A DNA stretch of 64,000 bases from Chromatiales bacterium (GCA_028284585.1 JANQRK010000088.1:1-64000); one strand, 5' to 3'; counted from the first letter of the stretch, positions 9,407 to 20,932 are shown. Made by a program: numbers and translations. Notes: generated from the sequence alone by a model not told the origin.

Positions 9407-10126
9407 TCCTTTTGCCGTTTGCGGCCAGTGGACAGCTGCGGCCAAACGTTCGCCTAGATCGCTAAGCGGCTCACCACGCTCGCCGATCACGGCGATGCTG
9501 CCCCAAGCGGTCGGTACGATTTGCCCCTCGAAGCGCGCTGAACTCAGCATCTGTTTTGTCTCGGCCAACTCGCCGGGCATGAAAAACACCGTTACCGGGC
9601 CCATTTCGCCTGGTATTACCAGGTGTACTCCGTTGCGCTGCCGCATCAGACACTCGGCAGCGAAGTTCACGGCGCCGATCTCGCCGGTCAGGCGCGCACC
9701 GAAGCGTTCAAACACATAGTTCACCCGCGCCGCGGACATTGGTCCGGCCTCGTGTAGGTGATGTGCCTCGTCGTCGATGTGGTTGAAAACCGATTGGGCG
9801 AGTGCAAGCTCGGCCCTCTCTAGGGACGTGCTCCAGAGGGTCAGTAGACTCCCTGCGACAGCCAATAGCATGGCCGCCGCGGCAGCGTACCACCAGCGTT
9901 GCAGGCGCGTGGCACCATGGTCAAAGCGGGCGGCCAGTTGAATCCGCTCGGCCATACCCTCAGGGACTCGCACATCCAGTAGCAGATGGCGCAGTCTGAC
10001 CTCTTTGGCACGCAGATCGCGGCCGAAGGAGGCGCAGCCCGGGCAGTCGGACTCATGTGCCTGCAGGTCGTGATCCTGCGCCATGGGGTCGATCAATAGG
10101 CGACGGCGGAACTCCAAGCAGTTCAT
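9344..10126 (-). CDS. DUF3379-type anti-sigma-factor-like membrane protein
   Basis: The 260-residue protein begins with a cytoplasmic segment carrying CLEFRRRLLIDP and an H-x3-C-x2-C pattern (HESDCPGCASF, residues 24-34), reminiscent of zinc-binding anti-sigma domains, followed by one transmembrane helix (about residues 79-100) and a periplasmic domain. This matches the DUF3379 family found beside ECF sigma factors. Its start overlaps the stop of the sigma-factor gene by four bases. By inference it holds the adjacent sigma factor inactive at the membrane; what signal releases it is unknown. Confidence 0.8.
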   Translation of the reverse strand: MNCLEFRRRLLIDPMAQDHDLQAHESDCPGCASFGRDLRAKEVRLRHLLLDVRVPEGMAERIQLAARFDHGATRLQRWWYAAAAAMLLAVAGSLLTLWSTSLERAELALAQSVFNHIDDEAHHLHEAGPMSAARVNYVFERFGARLTGEIGAVNFAAECLMRQRNGVHLVIPGEMGPVTVFFMPGELAETKQMLSSARFEGQIVPTAWGSIAVIGERGEPLSDLGERLAAAVHWPQTAKGSTTVNRRVLATADLAQQKDS

Positions 10127-10623
10127 TGACGTGCCTCCCCTATAGACGATCCTTGTAGACCCTCGCGCAATGTCTTTCGGGCGCGAAACAGGCGGGTTAG
10201 AACGGTATTGTTATTGCGCCCGAGCAGCTCGGCGATTTCGCGGCAACTGAAGCCACCGATCACCTGAAGCAAGGGGTCTCGGTACTCCGGGGCGAGCTCG
10301 GTTAGTGCGCGCCGCATGACGAAGGCCTCTGCGCTGGTATCGTAGCCGCGCACTGAGACCTCTGGAAGCAGGCAGGGGTCGCATACCTCGGGTCGTTTCC
10401 GCTCAAACAAGCGGGCGTGTTCGTTGCGCAGGATTTTGTAAAACCAGGTGCGCACAGCACGGCTGTCTCGCAGGCCGCCGAGTGCGCGCCAGCCGCGCAG
10501 CAGAGTCTCCTGCACCAGATCATGGGCGGTATCCGGGTTTTGACACAGGCCCATGGCATAGCGGTAGAGTTCAGGGCTAAGCGCTTTGACCAGTGTGTCG
10601 AAATCTGTTGGCGGTCTAGTCAT
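10123..10623 (-). CDS. ECF-type RNA polymerase sigma factor
   Basis: Sigma-70 family factor with region 2 (YRYAMGLCQNPDTAHDLVQE, then LLRGWRAL) and region 4 (helix-turn-helix FSCREIAELLGRNNNTVLTR) and no region 3, as in ECF factors. The ATG at 10623 (MTRPPTDFDTLV) gives 166 residues; a GTG at 10680 would add 19 untypical residues. The start of the anti-sigma-like gene overlaps its stop, and an exported DsrE-family gene lies 107 bases upstream on the same strand, so the three may be co-transcribed. Confidence 0.92.
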   Translation of the reverse strand: MTRPPTDFDTLVKALSPELYRYAMGLCQNPDTAHDLVQETLLRGWRALGGLRDSRAVRTWFYKILRNEHARLFERKRPEVCDPCLLPEVSVRGYDTSAEAFVMRRALTELAPEYRDPLLQVIGGFSCREIAELLGRNNNTVLTRLFRARKTLREGLQGSSIGEARQ

Positions 10624-10730
10624 AGGGAAATGGACCGGGATAGCCGGCGGCTTTATTTCGTTTCCCCGGAGAGTTGTCACCCAGGCGAAACAGAGTCCTC
10701 AGTGCTGGTGTCCATGCTCGAGCACTTGGC

Positions 10731-11213
10731 TCAGGGCTTTATGTAGGTAAAGCCCTGGGCTTGTAGATGGGCCAGTTCGGCTACGCCACTCGGCACAATG
10801 TCGGCTTCGTCGACATTGTAGAGGTGTTCCTCCCAGTCGACCTTCCGGCCTTTCAGGGTATTGGCGCAAATCTGGAATTTAATCCCCTGGTTCCGCAGGC
10901 CATCGATCGTGGCCTGCAGTTGTTCGGTTGCATTGGCCTGCCTGAATTTGGGGACTTCCGGCAGCGCGTCGGGCAGCAAGACTAGGGAGACGCCATTGCC
11001 GTGCATCACGACGCGCAACTCGAGGTTCTCGGCGCCGACGGCATTAATGTGATTTTGAATATTGCGTAGGGCACCGGCCTGGTGTTTCGGGTCGTCGCCG
11101 TTGATGTGGTATACCACTTTCTGTTTGGCGTAGCTTTGTGCTGCGGTGGCAGTACCACTCCACGGGGCTAGGCCAATCAAGCCGGCCAATAAGATACTCG
11201 TCAGTTTGTTCAT
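10731..11213 (-). CDS. exported DsrE/F-family protein
   Basis: 160 residues: a clear signal peptide (MNKLTSILLAGLIGLAPW, cleavage near TATAA), then a DsrE/F-like alpha/beta domain with KVVYHINGDDPKHQAGALRN, the strand VVMHGNGVSLVL and the conserved cysteine in FQICANTLKGR. DsrE-fold proteins take part in sulfur transfer; exported single-domain members occur in sulfur oxidisers but their exact role is not established. The start at 11213 follows GGAGGAG. The gene is upstream of the ECF sigma/anti-sigma pair and may be regulated by or with it. Confidence 0.8.
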   Translation of the reverse strand: MNKLTSILLAGLIGLAPWSGTATAAQSYAKQKVVYHINGDDPKHQAGALRNIQNHINAVGAENLELRVVMHGNGVSLVLLPDALPEVPKFRQANATEQLQATIDGLRNQGIKFQICANTLKGRKVDWEEHLYNVDEADIVPSGVAELAHLQAQGFTYIKP

Positions 11214-11422
11214 TTCTCGCTCCTCCACCCTGCCACCTGGCAGGTCGCTTGATAGGCTAGCTGGCCGCGACTTGGCGACCAGCACTCAGGCTGTAGCGCG
11301 ACGTCTTGGGGCATATTTAGGTCGATAGTCGCCTTGTTGCACATTGCTTGCGCCGCCTTGACTTCCCAACCCCCCAAAGTAATCGACGGCGTCGCGTTTA
11401 GGCTTGGTCGGCGCTGGACTAG
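11214..11422. other. non-coding interval between the DsrE gene and the first mobile element
   Basis: With the adjacent element at 11423-11574, this makes a 361-base interval without a gene. The left part should contain the promoter of the minus-strand DsrE gene; I could not pick a convincing -35/-10 pair. Short frames here have no ribosome binding site or recognisable motif. Confidence 0.4.
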
Positions 11423-11574
11423 AAGGGACCTCGAAAAATGTCTTCCGTGGCATTTTTCTCCACGGCAAGGCCAAAACGCGGTTTTCGCCTTTCCTCCATT
11501 TTCAATCACTTACCGTGATCGAAAATGGCAGCACATCCCTGTGCCGCTCGGGCACCTCTATTTTTAGAGGTGCC
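11423..11574 (+). mobile_element. hairpin-chain MITE-like element, copy 1
   Basis: A 152-base element flanked by CTAG at 11419-11422 and 11575-11578. Outer ends are imperfect inverted repeats (AAGGGACCTC at left; complement of the right end GGCACCTC). Inside is a series of stems: AAGGC-c-AAAAC / GTTTT-c-GCCTT at 11467-11491, CCATTTT-CA-ATCAC / GTGAT-CG-AAAATGG at 11496-11528 with loop TTACC, GCACA/TGTGC at 11531-11544 with loop TCCC, and an 11-bp terminal hairpin at 11550-11575 with loop TTTT. The same order and loops recur at 29392 and 44638 with different stem sequences. The right CTAG contains the TAG stop of the minus-strand gene at 11575. Confidence 0.8.
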
Positions 11575-13602
<2,028 letters not shown>

Positions 13603-13768
13603 CATGAGGTTCGCTATCGAGGCTTGGCTCGACCTTAGGCGGTCTTGGCGATGCATCAAATCGGCAGTCTGCAGGGTAATTGCGACCTAGATCAGGGTGC
13701 TCGCGGGCGGGTGTTGTAGTCTGTCGATAGCTCGACTGGGCGTAGCGCATTCATAAGGAGGCGTAACG

Positions 13769-13993
13769 ATGTTTCAAATACTAAGGGTGATCGGGATTGT
13801 CTTAGCGCTAGTGGCAGTGCCGCCTGTACTGGCCGAAGCGAGAGGCGATGGGTCAAAGGCAAATGGCCGTTATGAGGCCGTGGCGGCCTCCGGCAACGCG
13901 ATCTGGGTGATAGACACACAAACCGGCCGGGTGCGGCGCTGTGTCCAGGATTTCGCCGATCAGGCGCCGAGCTGCTCGACCTACTCAAAGTAG
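13769..13993 (+). CDS. small exported protein of unknown function
   Basis: 74 residues: a signal peptide (MFQILRVIGIVLALVAVPPV, cleavage after VLAEA) and a short mature part with GNAIWVIDTQTGRVRRCV and two cysteines (RRC and PSC) that could form a disulfide. A strong ribosome binding site (AAGGAGG) is 7 bases before the ATG. The gene stands alone between the DUF255 and HerA-like genes, which point away and toward it respectively. I do not recognise the family. Confidence 0.65.
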   Translation: MFQILRVIGIVLALVAVPPVLAEARGDGSKANGRYEAVAASGNAIWVIDTQTGRVRRCVQDFADQAPSCSTYSK

Positions 13994-14014
13994 GCTTTGC
14001 TCAGGCTGGATCGA

Positions 14015-15484
14015 TTAGCGACGACCACTGATCGAGCCGAGGATACCGCGAATGATCTGACGCCCGATGCTTGAGCCGATGGATCGCGCGATCGATTTCG
14101 CCAATGCTTCGCCGACACTTTGACGTCGCGATAAGCGGCGTTGTACCCCGGTCTTGCCGGGTGCCGTCTGTTCTGCCGCTTGCTGTTGTCTCTGCGCCAA
14201 CTCGTGTTCGCGCTTGTGCAGCATTTCATAAGCGGATTCGCGATCGACGGTTTCGGCGTAAGTGCCGTTCAGCGGCGAGCGGGCGATGAGTTCTTGCCGT
14301 CGGGCGTCATCGATTGGGCCGAATTGCGAGCGAGGTGGTGCCATCAGGGTGCGCTCGACCACGGTCGGTATGCCCTTGGCATCGAGCGTCGAGATCAGTG
14401 CCTCGCCGACACCCAGATTGGCGATCGCCTCTGTGGCATCGAACGCAGGATTTGGCCGGAATGTCTCGGCCGCTGCCTTGAGTGCCTTGCGGTCGCGGGG
14501 CGTATAGGCCCGCAGAGCGTGTTGGATGCGGTTGCCGAGTTGGCCGATGATCTCGTCGGGGACATCGTTAGGGTACTGGGTTATGAAAAACACGGCCACA
14601 CCCTTGGAACGAATCAGGCGTACCACCTGGGTGATCCTTTGCAACAGGGCCTTGGGGGCGCTGTCGAACAGCAGATGAGCTTCATCGAAAAAGAACACCA
14701 AGCACGGTCGGTCGGCGTCGCCGCGTTCGGGCAACTCCTCCATCAATTCGGATAGCAACCAGAGTAGGAAACTCGCATACACCCGGGGCGAATGGTAGAG
14801 CGTGGTGGCGTCGAGAATGCTGATCACACCGCGACCCGAGAAATCGGTCTGCATCAAGTGTTCCATGCGGATTGCCGGCTCGCCGAACAAGCGCTCGCCG
14901 CCGGCCTGCTCCAGGACCAGCAAGCGGCGCAAGATCGCGCTCACCGAAGCCCGTGCTACCCGGCCATAGTCGCGTTCGAGTTCGCGTGCATTGTCGGCGA
15001 CCCAGTTCAGCATCGCGCGCAGGTCTTTTAGATCGAGCAGCAGTAGACCGTCGTCGTCGGCCACGCTGAAAGCGACTTGCATGACGCCCGCCTGGGTCTC
15101 ATTCAATTCCAAAAGGTTACTGAGCAGGATGGGTCCCATCTCTGACACCGTGGTCCGCACCGGGTGTCCTTGGGTGCCGAATACATCCCAGAATGCGGTC
15201 GGACTGGGCTCGAAGCCGTGCCCCTCAAGCGCGATGAACTGCAGGCGCTGGTCGATCTTGGGGTGTGCCTGTCCGGCGCCGGCCAGACCTGAGAGATCAC
15301 CTTTTACGTCGGCGGTGAACACCGGAACACCGAGTCGCGAAAAGGATTCTGCCAGTAACTGCAGCGTAACCGTCTTGCCGGTACCGGTCGCCCCGGTGAT
15401 CAGGCCGTGGCGGTTGGCCATGCTGGTGTCGAGCAGGACCTGTTGGTTGCCGCTGCCCCCGAGCAAGATCTGATTGTCGGCCAT
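14015..15484 (-). CDS. HerA-like ATPase, DUF853 family (YjgR-like)
   Basis: 489-residue P-loop ATPase of the HerA/FtsK type. Walker A GATGTGKT is near residue 31-38, a Walker B-like segment LVFFFDEAHLLFD is in the middle, and GKTVTLQLLAESFSRLGVPV and FTADVKGDLSGLA are typical for DUF853. The C-terminal part is basic and glutamine-rich and ends in a GRQIIRGILGSISGRR segment that may bind membrane or nucleic acid. Family members are widespread but uncharacterised. It converges with the small exported gene at 13993. Confidence 0.9.
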   Translation of the reverse strand: MADNQILLGGSGNQQVLLDTSMANRHGLITGATGTGKTVTLQLLAESFSRLGVPVFTADVKGDLSGLAGAGQAHPKIDQRLQFIALEGHGFEPSPTAFWDVFGTQGHPVRTTVSEMGPILLSNLLELNETQAGVMQVAFSVADDDGLLLLDLKDLRAMLNWVADNARELERDYGRVARASVSAILRRLLVLEQAGGERLFGEPAIRMEHLMQTDFSGRGVISILDATTLYHSPRVYASFLLWLLSELMEELPERGDADRPCLVFFFDEAHLLFDSAPKALLQRITQVVRLIRSKGVAVFFITQYPNDVPDEIIGQLGNRIQHALRAYTPRDRKALKAAAETFRPNPAFDATEAIANLGVGEALISTLDAKGIPTVVERTLMAPPRSQFGPIDDARRQELIARSPLNGTYAETVDRESAYEMLHKREHELAQRQQQAAEQTAPGKTGVQRRLSRRQSVGEALAKSIARSIGSSIGRQIIRGILGSISGRR

Positions 15485-15634
15485 CTTGTCCCCCTGGAGT
15501 TCCGCCGGACTTTAACCTGAAAACCGCCCACCGATCATGGGGCAGCATCATAGGCAGACAAGGGTTTACACTGCGGATAGTGCCGGTGCGGCGCGACTAT
15601 TCGGCGCCCAGGTCGATCGAGGAGACGATAAGAA

Positions 15635-16573
15635 ATGCGTTGGAAGAACAGACGTCAGAGCAGCAATATCGAAGATCGGCGCGGCTCTTCACCCGGTGGC
15701 TTGGGTAGCCTAGGTGGCCGGGCTGGTATTGGTGGGGGCGTGCTGCGCCTACTGCCGCTAATGTTCCGCTTCTTGGGCATGAAGGGCACGGTCGTCGTGG
15801 TGTTGGGCCTGGTAGCCTTCAGCTACTTCAGTGGCGGCGGTCTGGGCGGCCTGCTTGGGGGTATGGCCGGCGGTGATCTGCAGGCTGACCTTACCAACCA
15901 GCAGGCACCGGCCGAACAGTCGGCGCGAGAAAAGGAGCAGGTCGAATTCGTCGGCGTGGTACTGGCGGATACCGAGGAGACCTGGAACAAGCTTTTTCGC
16001 CAGGGTGGCGCGAACTACCGCGAACCACGGCTGGTGCTTTACCGAGGGGCGGTGAATTCGGCCTGTGGATTGGGTCAAGCGGCCATGGGACCGTTCTACT
16101 GTCCCGGAGATCAGAAGGTCTATCTGGATCTGGGTTTCTTTGACGACCTTGAGCGCCGTCACGATGCCCCGGGCGATTTTGCCCAGGCCTATGTGATCGC
16201 CCACGAGGTAGGCCATCATGTACAGACGTTGCTCGGCATTTCGGAGAAGGTCCAACGGGCCAAGCGCGGGCTGAGCAAGGCTGCAGCCAATCAGCTATCC
16301 GTCAGACAAGAATTGCAGGCCGACTGCTTTGCCGGTATCTGGGGCCACCATGCTAGTCGTAGCCGCCAGTTGCTTGAAGCTGGCGATATCCAAGAGGGGC
16401 TGAATGCGGCAAGCGCTATCGGTGACGATCGCCTGCAGCGCGAAACGCGCGGCTATGTCTCACCCGAGTCGTTTACTCACGGAAGTTCCAAGCAACGCAT
16501 GCGTTGGTTCACGATTGGGCTAGAGCAGGGTACGGTTGCGGCTTGCGACACCTTTGCCACCGATGCCCTGTGA
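15635..16573 (+). CDS. ypfJ: neutral zinc metallopeptidase (YpfJ family)
   Basis: 312 residues: N-terminal basic segment (MRWKNRRQSSNIEDRRG), glycine-rich linker, one transmembrane helix (about residues 46-70), then a putative zinc peptidase domain with HEVGHHVQ (residues 190-197) and a later QELQADCFAGIWGHH motif that supplies the third ligand region. This is the YpfJ/KPN_02809 family; substrates are unknown. AGGAGACG is a good ribosome binding site. Confidence 0.92.
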   Translation: MRWKNRRQSSNIEDRRGSSPGGLGSLGGRAGIGGGVLRLLPLMFRFLGMKGTVVVVLGLVAFSYFSGGGLGGLLGGMAGGDLQADLTNQQAPAEQSAREKEQVEFVGVVLADTEETWNKLFRQGGANYREPRLVLYRGAVNSACGLGQAAMGPFYCPGDQKVYLDLGFFDDLERRHDAPGDFAQAYVIAHEVGHHVQTLLGISEKVQRAKRGLSKAAANQLSVRQELQADCFAGIWGHHASRSRQLLEAGDIQEGLNAASAIGDDRLQRETRGYVSPESFTHGSSKQRMRWFTIGLEQGTVAACDTFATDAL

Positions 16574-16849
16574 AGTTTCTTCGATTGGCAGCGATGCCGG
16601 GCGAACTGCAGGTTAGCGGTATCGGCCTGTGGGGTGGCGACCAACGACTGGCCGACGGGTGGCTTTTGCGACTCTTAATGGCACCGGGGCCATTAAGGGG
16701 ATGCTGTGCGGGTGGTCAAGCCCGCGGAGTGCGGTTGGAAACTGATGCACGAGGGCCAACAAAGTCCTTATCATCCCGAATAACCGTAATCGCTAAGGTG
16801 GCTCACAGAAGGCCGCGATGTTAGGAGTAGCCCCGGTGTCCTGATGGTT
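16574..16849. other. non-coding gap with an 8-bp perfect inverted repeat
   Basis: Between the zinc peptidase and the minus-strand regulator. CTTAATGG and CCATTAAG form a perfect repeat around CACCGGGG near 16674-16697. There is no T-run after it, so a factor-independent terminator is unlikely; it could be a regulator binding site or a Rho-dependent end. No coding frame here is convincing. Confidence 0.35.
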
Positions 16850-17221
16850 TTAGCAGGAGGACATGCGGCGGCTGGCGAGGAGACGGATCTCGCTGCGCAC
16901 CCGCTCACGCTCACCTTCGCTGAGGGCCATCCAAATCTCGGCGACTTCTCGTGCCTCATCCGTCAGCGGCGTCGCCTTCTCGTCTCCGAACATCAACCAA
17001 GCCGGATTTACATCTAATACCGCAGCAATTTCGTCGATCTTGCGTGGACGCAGGCTCTTGCCGTTCTCGATCTTTTGGATCACGGCCTGGTTGGTGCCCG
17101 CCTGGACGGCCAGCTGCTCCTGGGTCCAACCCATCTGTCGGCGCCGGTAGCGCAGGCGCTCACCGAGTGTGCGCAGATGATGCGGGATAACCTTCGTTCC
17201 GTTCATTCCTACGAGCCTCAT
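16850..17221 (-). CDS. XRE-family helix-turn-helix transcriptional regulator
   Basis: 123 residues (ATG at 17221; a second ATG at 17206 is equally possible). The N-terminal part is an HTH_3 domain: LGERLRYRRRQMGWTQEQLA, then NQAVIQKIENGKSLRPRKID as the recognition helix region, and LDVNPAWLMFGDE, a typical end of phage-repressor-like HTH domains. The C-terminal 40 residues are helical and charged. The target is unknown; neighbours give no clear clue. Confidence 0.85.
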   Translation of the reverse strand: MRLVGMNGTKVIPHHLRTLGERLRYRRRQMGWTQEQLAVQAGTNQAVIQKIENGKSLRPRKIDEIAAVLDVNPAWLMFGDEKATPLTDEAREVAEIWMALSEGERERVRSEIRLLASRRMSSC

Positions 17222-17347
17222 AACCCACTCTCGCCTATACAAAGTTGCAGAATCATCATGTGGGTTGGCTAACGGCGTACACCGATGAAACTTGAGAAAA
17301 GCGGAAAAGTCAGGAATTTAGGGCAGCTCCGCGGCGGCGGCGCTTGA

Positions 17348-18601
17348 TCAGTCGCGGTAAAGGGCGCAGGCGTCGATCCGGGCTTCGATTGTGTCCATTA
17401 TCTGCTGATATGCCCGACTGCCGATCGAGCCGAATTGTCGCTCGAAGTCTCCGCTGCGCAGATTTTCGGGCAGGTCGTCCGCTATTGGCATGAGGTCCTG
17501 ATCATTGGTGCCGGCGGCGAGACGTCGCTGCACCCGGCGTGCGCTGGCGGTTGATCCCACCGCGAGTTCGCCAAAGCGTGTACCGGCACGATCTGCGGCG
17601 ATGTCGGCAAAACTGAAGCCTGAGCCCTGGTCGGTGTCAGCGATCTCCTTAAACAGGCCGACGGCATCGGATAGCGTGCTGTCTCCACGTGCGGAGAGTG
17701 CCGCAGAGGTTAAAAAGTGCTGTGCGAAATCCCTGCGGCCACGAAGTCTAAGGCGAAAGGGGCGCGGACGCATGGGGCTATCCGGTACCAACCGGCCAAG
17801 ATCCTGGCGGCTGGCCCAAGTGCCGAGCAGGGTTAGTAGTGCACTATTTTCTCCCACTGGATCATGCTCGATCGAGCGGGTCTGGGCACTGGCAAACAGG
17901 GGTCCGAGCAGATCCAGCATGCGGCCGGTGCGGCCAATGCCCTGTCCCTGCAGTTCGACCAGGCGGTCGTGATAGTGGCGGAGAGCTGCGCGGTCAGCAC
18001 CGCTCAATAGGGTTGTGCGCGCCTGTTCGATAACTGCGGGGTCCCAGCGGTAATCCAGTTGTACGCCCTCTGGCTGGATCTTCAGTTGGCGCACCAGATC
18101 GTTTGCAGAGTCCAAGGCGGGCCCAGGGTAGGCGATACGCAGCAGACGCCGAATTCCCCAATCCACAAGCCGAGCGGGAATTGGCAGCTCGCCGAGTCGC
18201 AGCCGACTGATGTGCGGACTGCCTAAGGCCGTGTCGATGGTGCCGTGAAGGTTCAAGAAACGCCGGTGCGGTAGATGTGGTAGCGCCAGAGTCGCTGCGA
18301 AGTCGAGACGGCTGGATTTCAGAATCAGTCGTGCGTCCGCTGGTGCGAGATGGCGCAACAGATAGTTGGCCGCCAGGTTGAGATCCTGGGTGCTGATTTC
18401 AATGGTGCGGTTGGCGCCGGGCGGCAGGCGGCGTGGGTCATGCACCCTCAGTAGGCTGCGCACCCGGGCCACGTCGGCGTGCGACAGTGACTGCTGGCGA
18501 TTCACCATTGGCGCGTCCGCCAGACCAAGCCACGCGAGGCCGATGATCGCTGGTGGGGCCAGCAGCAGTATCGCGAAAAACGACTTGATCAGCACACGCA
18601 T
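17348..18601 (-). CDS. conserved membrane-anchored or exported protein of unknown function
   Basis: 417 residues with an N-terminal hydrophobic segment (MRVLIKSFFAILLLAPPAI) that is a signal anchor or signal peptide; the rest looks periplasmic. I see repeated beta-rich stretches (for example STQDLNLAANYLLRHLAPAD and SSRLDFAATLALPH) that resemble lipid- or polymer-binding proteins only vaguely, and I cannot assign a family. The start at 18601 places the basic MRVLIK just before the hydrophobic core. It is divergent from lgt with 108 bases between them. Confidence 0.75.
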   Translation of the reverse strand: MRVLIKSFFAILLLAPPAIIGLAWLGLADAPMVNRQQSLSHADVARVRSLLRVHDPRRLPPGANRTIEISTQDLNLAANYLLRHLAPADARLILKSSRLDFAATLALPHLPHRRFLNLHGTIDTALGSPHISRLRLGELPIPARLVDWGIRRLLRIAYPGPALDSANDLVRQLKIQPEGVQLDYRWDPAVIEQARTTLLSGADRAALRHYHDRLVELQGQGIGRTGRMLDLLGPLFASAQTRSIEHDPVGENSALLTLLGTWASRQDLGRLVPDSPMRPRPFRLRLRGRRDFAQHFLTSAALSARGDSTLSDAVGLFKEIADTDQGSGFSFADIAADRAGTRFGELAVGSTASARRVQRRLAAGTNDQDLMPIADDLPENLRSGDFERQFGSIGSRAYQQIMDTIEARIDACALYRD

Positions 18602-18709
18602 GCGGTTTCCCGAGACGGGGCAGCGTTTCAGCCTAACCAGGGTGCCTGCCACTGTCTATAGAAGGTCTTCGCCGTGTCGGCGAACAGATTACTGATACAC
18701 TCGCGCGCC

Positions 18710-19546
18710 ATGATCTATCCGGACTTTGATCCGATTGCGTTGCAGGTCGGCCCGCTGGCGGTGCGCTGGTATGGCCTGATGTACTTGATCGGTTTTGCCG
18801 CAGCCTGGTGGCTGGGTCGATATCGCGCAGCCCGGCCCGGGGCTGTGCTTGGTCCGTCGCAGTTTGACGATTTGCTGTTCTACGCCGCGCTCGGTGTGAT
18901 CGTTGGTGGGCGGCTTGGTTATGTGCTGTTCTACGATTTTTCCGCCGTGTTGAATGACCCACTACGGCTGCTGCGCGTGTGGGAGGGTGGTATGTCGTTT
19001 CACGGAGGGCTGCTCGGCGTCTTGTTGGCGACAGGGTGGTATGGGCTGCGTAGCGGAAAAGGTTTTTTCCCACTGACCGATTTTATTGCGCCGCTGGTTC
19101 CGGTGGGCTTGCTCACGGGCCGCATCGGCAACTTCATCAACGGCGAGCTCTGGGGGGCGCCCGGTGATCTACCTTGGACGATGAGCGTTTCCTGTGCCAC
19201 CCATCCAGCGCTCTGCTTCGACAAGCTGCAGCTCGCGCCATTCACCTCCTGGACCCCACCCCTGCACCCGACGCAGCTCTATCAGGCCTGTCTCGAGGGC
19301 CTGATTTTGTTTGGTTTGCTATGGTGGTTTAGCGGCAAGCCCCGGCCTGTGATGGCGGTGTCAGGGCTGTTCCTGGTCGTCTACTGCTTGTTCCGCTTTA
19401 TGGTCGAATTGTTGCGTTTACCTGACGCCCACATCGGCTATCTGGCCTTTGGGTGGGTTACCATGGGACAGCTCCTGAGCCTTCCCATGCTGCTGGGTGG
19501 TATCGGTTTATTGGTCCTCGCCTATGTCAGGCAGGGAAGGGCATGA
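18710..19546 (+). CDS. lgt: prolipoprotein diacylglyceryl transferase
   Basis: Transfers diacylglycerol from phosphatidylglycerol to the lipobox cysteine of prolipoproteins in the inner membrane. 278 residues with several transmembrane helices, the HGGLLG motif ([13 protein letters not shown]) and the signature [13 protein letters not shown] with its essential Arg and Asn. The ATG at 18710 ([16 protein letters not shown]) is the family start. Its stop overlaps the thyA start (ATGA at 19543), the common lgt-thyA arrangement of gammaproteobacteria. Confidence 0.96.
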   Translation: MIYPDFDPIALQVGPLAVRWYGLMYLIGFAAAWWLGRYRAARPGAVLGPSQFDDLLFYAALGVIVGGRLGYVLFYDFSAVLNDPLRLLRVWEGGMSFHGGLLGVLLATGWYGLRSGKGFFPLTDFIAPLVPVGLLTGRIGNFINGELWGAPGDLPWTMSVSCATHPALCFDKLQLAPFTSWTPPLHPTQLYQACLEGLILFGLLWWFSGKPRPVMAVSGLFLVVYCLFRFMVELLRLPDAHIGYLAFGWVTMGQLLSLPMLLGGIGLLVLAYVRQGRA

Positions 19547-20376
19547 AACAGTACCTGGATCTGCTACAGCGCGTCCGTGAGTTCGGTGACCCCAAGGGTG
19601 ACCGCACAGGTACCGGCACCCGGTCTCTGTTCGGACACCAGATGCGCTTTGATCTACGCCACGGGTTCCCGTTGGTGACGACCAAACGGATCCATCTAAA
19701 GTCGGTGATTCACGAGCTGCTGTGGTTTCTCAGGGGTGACACCAATGTGGGTTACTTGCAGCGAAACGGCGTCAGTATTTGGAATGCATGGGCGGATGCA
19801 CAGGGAGAGCTCGGTCCCATATACGGCTACCAGTGGCGTTCGTGGCCGTCCCCCACCGGTCATCACATCGACCAGATCCGGTTGGTCGTAGAGCAGATTC
19901 GACGCAATCCCGACTCGCGCCGCCTGATTGTCTCGGCGTGGAACCCTGCTGACTTGCCCGACGAGAGCGTCTCACCGCAAGACAATGTAGCAGCGGGCCG
20001 TATGGCGCTTGCTCCCTGTCACGCGTTTTTCCAGTTCTACGTCTGTGATGGCCGGCTGTCTTGTCAGCTATACCAACGTAGCGCCGACGTATTTCTTGGA
20101 GTGCCGTTTAACATCGCAAGTTATGCGCTATTGACGATGATGATTGCGCAAAGCTGCGAGCTTGAGCTCGGTGATTTTGTGCACACCCTTGGCGATGCCC
20201 ATCTCTACAACAATCATCTCGACCAAGCCGACCAGCAGCTCGGCCGGACCCCTTTCGATCTGCCGCGGCTCGAGTTGAATCCACAGGTGAAAGACCTATT
20301 TAAGTTTTGCTACGAAGATTTTTCCTTGATCGGGTATCAGAGTCACCCCCATATCAAAGCCCCGATCGCTGTTTGA
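19543..20376 (+). CDS. thyA: thymidylate synthase
   Basis: Makes dTMP from dUMP with methylenetetrahydrofolate. 277 residues with the catalytic cysteine in [14 protein letters not shown] (Cys159), [19 protein letters not shown] and HLYNNHLDQ. It is about 13 residues longer than the 264-residue enterobacterial enzyme; the extra residues lie just before the active site ([16 protein letters not shown]). Translationally coupled to lgt and followed by folA, which recycles the dihydrofolate it produces. Confidence 0.97.
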   Translation: MKQYLDLLQRVREFGDPKGDRTGTGTRSLFGHQMRFDLRHGFPLVTTKRIHLKSVIHELLWFLRGDTNVGYLQRNGVSIWNAWADAQGELGPIYGYQWRSWPSPTGHHIDQIRLVVEQIRRNPDSRRLIVSAWNPADLPDESVSPQDNVAAGRMALAPCHAFFQFYVCDGRLSCQLYQRSADVFLGVPFNIASYALLTMMIAQSCELELGDFVHTLGDAHLYNNHLDQADQQLGRTPFDLPRLELNPQVKDLFKFCYEDFSLIGYQSHPHIKAPIAV

Positions 20377-20418
20377 GTAGTGTCCTGCCGCTGCTACCGC
20401 AGCTGTTACCATTTGGGG

Positions 20419-20931
20419 ATGGCTATTCGGACCAATCTGTCGATGATTGCAGCCCTGAGCGAAAACGGTGTCATTGGTTGCGACAATCGATTGCCCTGGC
20501 GTTTGCCGGCGGATCTCGTAAATTTCAAACGTCTCACCTTGGGTAAACCGATCCTCATGGGACGACGGACCTGGGAGTCGCTGCCGGGGTTGCTACCGCG
20601 TCGCTCCCATGTGGTGATTACGCGCGATGCGACCTACCAGGCAGCGGGCGCACAGGTGGTGCACTCGTTCGAGCAGGGGCTGGCATTGGTGGGTGATGCG
20701 GATGAGATCATGGTGATCGGTGGTGCCCAGATCTATGCATTGGCGTTACCTCTTGCTGCTCGTATGTACCTCACGTATATACACGAACACTTTGTTGGCG
20801 ACGCCTACTTCCCCAGTTTTTTGCCGGCCGATTGGTGCGAACGCTCGCGAGAGCGGTACGCGCCAGATGACCGGAACCAGTATTCGTACAGCTTTGTGAC
20901 CCTGGAGCGATGTGCCATTGCTGAGCCATGA
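20419..20931 (+). CDS. folA: dihydrofolate reductase
   Basis: Reduces dihydrofolate with NADPH. Motifs: IAALSENGVIGCDNRLPWRLPADL at the N-terminus (quoted here in part: NRLPWRLPADL), LMGRRTWESLP, and VIGGAQIYALALP. I chose the ATG at 20419, nine bases after ATTTGGGG; the ATG at 20443 (MIAALSEN) would also give a complete enzyme. The gene follows thyA by 42 bases and ends one base before the convergent RND pump gene. Confidence 0.94.
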   Translation: MAIRTNLSMIAALSENGVIGCDNRLPWRLPADLVNFKRLTLGKPILMGRRTWESLPGLLPRRSHVVITRDATYQAAGAQVVHSFEQGLALVGDADEIMVIGGAQIYALALPLAARMYLTYIHEHFVGDAYFPSFLPADWCERSRERYAPDDRNQYSYSFVTLERCAIAEP

Positions 20932-20932
20932 A

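Noticed and set aside
11210-11509. Minus-strand frame over mobile element copy 1
   Set aside because: Runs through the repeat, has no ribosome binding site and no family motif.
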